DNA of 7,357 nucleotides, taken from assembly GCA_905201305.1 (NCBI GenBank), contig CAJKNS010000116.1, positions 1 through 7,357 on the forward strand. Reading direction: 5' to 3'. The position numbers and the translations under genes are program-made. Shown here one piece after another: positions 5,918 through 7,357 of the stretch. Numbering within the stretch: position 1 is the stretch's first letter; every line of letters begins with the position of its first letter. The notes beneath the pieces are model-generated. The model had not been told where the DNA came from. It was given only the letters and a program-made list of their open reading frames with translations, and searched no databases. The stretch comes from an uncultured Eubacteriales bacterium (GTDB lineage Bacteria > Bacillota > Clostridia > Oscillospirales > Oscillospiraceae).

Positions 5918-7357
5918 GTTGATTCTCCTTTATCCTGCCGCTCCTGCCTGGAACGATAGTATTTGTAAACTTCCGCCGCAGTATTCTTGGGCACCACCTG
6001 GCTCAGCTCCTCCAGCGATGCCGAAGAAATCGCGCCGATGGTTTTAAAGCGCCGCATAAGATCCTGCTTTCTTTTATCCCCTACGCCGGGAATATGGTCC
6101 AGAGACGAACGCTTCATCCGCTTGGACCGAAGCTCCCGCTGATAGGTAATGGCAAACCGGTGGGTCTCCTCCTGAATCCGTCCGATGAGAGAAAACACCG
6201 CCTGATTGCCCTGAATTCCAATTTCATCTCCCTGGGGCGTGACCAGCGCCCGGGTTCTGTGCCGGTCATCCTTCACCATGCCGAACACGGGAATACTGAT
6301 GCCCATGGAGGAAATCTGCCGGAGCACCGTGTCGGCATGGACCTGACCTCCATCGATCAGCAGCGCGTCCGGACGGTCTGCAAAGCCCTTGTCCCCTGCG
6401 AGGAAATGGGTAAACCGCCGCTCAATCACCTGCTGCATGGAGCCATAGTCGTCAGGACCGTCCATGTCCCGGAGCTTAAAGCGCTTATAGTCCTTTTTCG
6501 AGGGCTGACCGTCCACAAATACCACCATGGACGCCACAATATCATCGCTGCCCATGTTGGAAATATCATAGGACTCCAGCCGCCGGGGCATATGCTCCAG
6601 CTTCAGCATGGAGCCCAGCAGCTCCAGGGTTTTATTGGTGCGTTCATAGTCGGTGGAAACCCGCTCGGCTTCCTCTCTGGCATTGGCGCAGGCAAGCTCC
6701 ACCAAGCGCACATGATCTCCCCGCTGGGGTACGGAAATCCGGACCTTTTTGCCGTATTCCTGCTGGAGCAGCTGGGCAAACAGCTCACTGTCCTCCATGG
6801 CACAGGGAAGATAGATATCCTTTGGTGCCAGCCCCCGGCGGAGATAATACTGCTTGACCAGGGTAGAAACCGTTTCCTCCTGGGTTTCACCAATTTGGGT
6901 TTCCAGCACCTCCACATCCTTGTCAATGAGGTTGCCCAGTACAAAATGCAGCACCGCAAAGCCGGTTTTGGCTGTGCCGGTAAAGATGCCGATGACATCC
7001 GTATCCGCCATAGCGCCGGAGCAGACCATCTGCTTTCGGGACAGCGCTTCAATGGCACGGAACCGATCCCGATAGGCAGCCGCCGCTTCAAAATCCAGTC
7101 GCTCTGCCGCAGCTTCCATCTGCTCCTTCAGCTGGGCAGCAAGTTCTTTGTCCCGCCCCTCCAGCATGAGTACACCCTGACGAATCCGCGCCATATACTC
7201 CTCCTGGGTCATTTTTTTCTGGCACCAGCCGTCACAATTGCCGATTTGATAATTGAGACAGGTCCGCCCTTTTCCCACGTCCCGCGGAAATTTTTTGGAG
7301 CAGCCCGGGAGCTTGAGGGTCAGACGAATGGTATCCAGCGCCTGCTGGGTGACAAAT
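5908..7357 (-). CDS. uvrC: UvrABC excinuclease subunit C, C-terminal ~480 residues, 5' end outside the window
   Basis: UvrC makes the dual incisions around bulky DNA lesions after UvrA/UvrB recognition. 482 residues are visible, about 130 short of a full protein; the missing part is the N-terminal GIY-YIG nuclease that cuts on the 3' side. Numbering from the first full codon (7356): a four-cysteine cluster at 19, 33, 41 and 45; the UvrB-binding UVR helix pair at about 71-105; the RNase H-like nuclease for the 5' cut with acidic and His residues at Asp264 (SYDISN), Asp335 (LLIDGG) and His399 (EETHRF); then a helix-hairpin-helix with HIPGVGDKRKQDL (421-433). All expected catalytic residues are present. 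The frame stays open to the right edge, so GTG at 7278 is not the true start. It is the first visible gene of an operon, and its stop overlaps the rsmD start by 10 bp. The promoter is not in the window. Confidence 0.97.
   Translation of the reverse strand, partial: FVTQQALDTIRLTLKLPGCSKKFPRDVGKGRTCLNYQIGNCDGWCQKKMTQEEYMARIRQGVLMLEGRDKELAAQLKEQMEAAAERLDFEAAAAYRDRFRAIEALSRKQMVCSGAMADTDVIGIFTGTAKTGFAVLHFVLGNLIDKDVEVLETQIGETQEETVSTLVKQYYLRRGLAPKDIYLPCAMEDSELFAQLLQQEYGKKVRISVPQRGDHVRLVELACANAREEAERVSTDYERTNKTLELLGSMLKLEHMPRRLESYDISNMGSDDIVASMVVFVDGQPSKKDYKRFKLRDMDGPDDYGSMQQVIERRFTHFLAGDKGFADRPDALLIDGGQVHADTVLRQISSMGISIPVFGMVKDDRHRTRALVTPQGDEIGIQGNQAVFSLIGRIQEETHRFAITYQRELRSKRMKRSSLDHIPGVGDKRKQDLMRRFKTIGAISSASLEELSQVVPKNTAAEVYKYYRSRQERQDKGESTCE
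5925..5931 (-). promoter_or_regulatory. Ribosome binding site of rsmD within the end of uvrC
   Basis: AAAGGAG on the minus strand is 7 nt from the rsmD ATG (5917-5915) and lies inside the last uvrC codons. Ribosomes finishing uvrC end within 10 bp of the rsmD start, which supports translational coupling. Confidence 0.8.

Noticed and set aside
7276..7278. GTG as the start codon of uvrC
   Set aside because: Upstream in-frame codons to the right edge encode conserved UvrC sequence (TIRLTLKLPGCSKKFP), so the gene continues beyond the window.
1..7357. Mobile element, CRISPR, toxin-antitoxin or defence system
   Set aside because: No transposase, integrase, repeat-spacer array or defence domain was seen; every substantial coding region is a housekeeping gene or the coiled-coil protein.

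Overview
The window is a tightly packed stretch of housekeeping genes, all read leftward on the minus strand. Protein motifs and gene order, together with the strong Shine-Dalgarno (SD) sequences and sigma-A-type promoters, suggest a moderately GC-rich Gram-positive anaerobe of the class Clostridia. An Oscillospiraceae/Ruminococcaceae-type organism is the best guess. This is inferred from protein character alone; no rRNA or marker search was possible.

Layout in the direction of transcription, from right to left. First comes a four-gene operon: the 3' part of uvrC (excinuclease subunit C, entering from beyond the right edge), rsmD (16S rRNA m2G966 methyltransferase), coaD (phosphopantetheine adenylyltransferase) and a 188-residue coiled-coil protein of unknown function. 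Its genes overlap by 10 bp or lie 4 to 6 bp apart. Each SD sits inside or across the end of the preceding gene, so translation is probably coupled. A strong hairpin-plus-T-run terminator (4184-4222) ends this unit. Second, after a 243-bp intergenic region with a near-consensus promoter, comes a complete single-chain pyruvate carboxylase of 1140 residues with its own terminator (533-567). Third, after another promoter, comes the 5' end of a phosphoglucomutase/phosphomannomutase-family gene that leaves the window at the left edge.

Together the genes serve DNA repair, ribosome modification, coenzyme A synthesis, anaplerotic oxaloacetate formation and sugar-phosphate interconversion. I see no mobile element, CRISPR array, tRNA/rRNA gene or defence system, and nothing that amounts to a new multi-gene system.

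Two irregularities deserve attention. RsmD carries an in-frame 25-residue tandem duplication whose copies match at 18 of 25 residues but differ at most synonymous sites, so it looks like an old duplication or a join between two divergent rsmD alleles. In the mutase fragment, the segment where the catalytic phosphoserine loop should appear reads as something else, suggesting an in-frame deletion, a pseudoenzyme or an assembly fault at the window edge.
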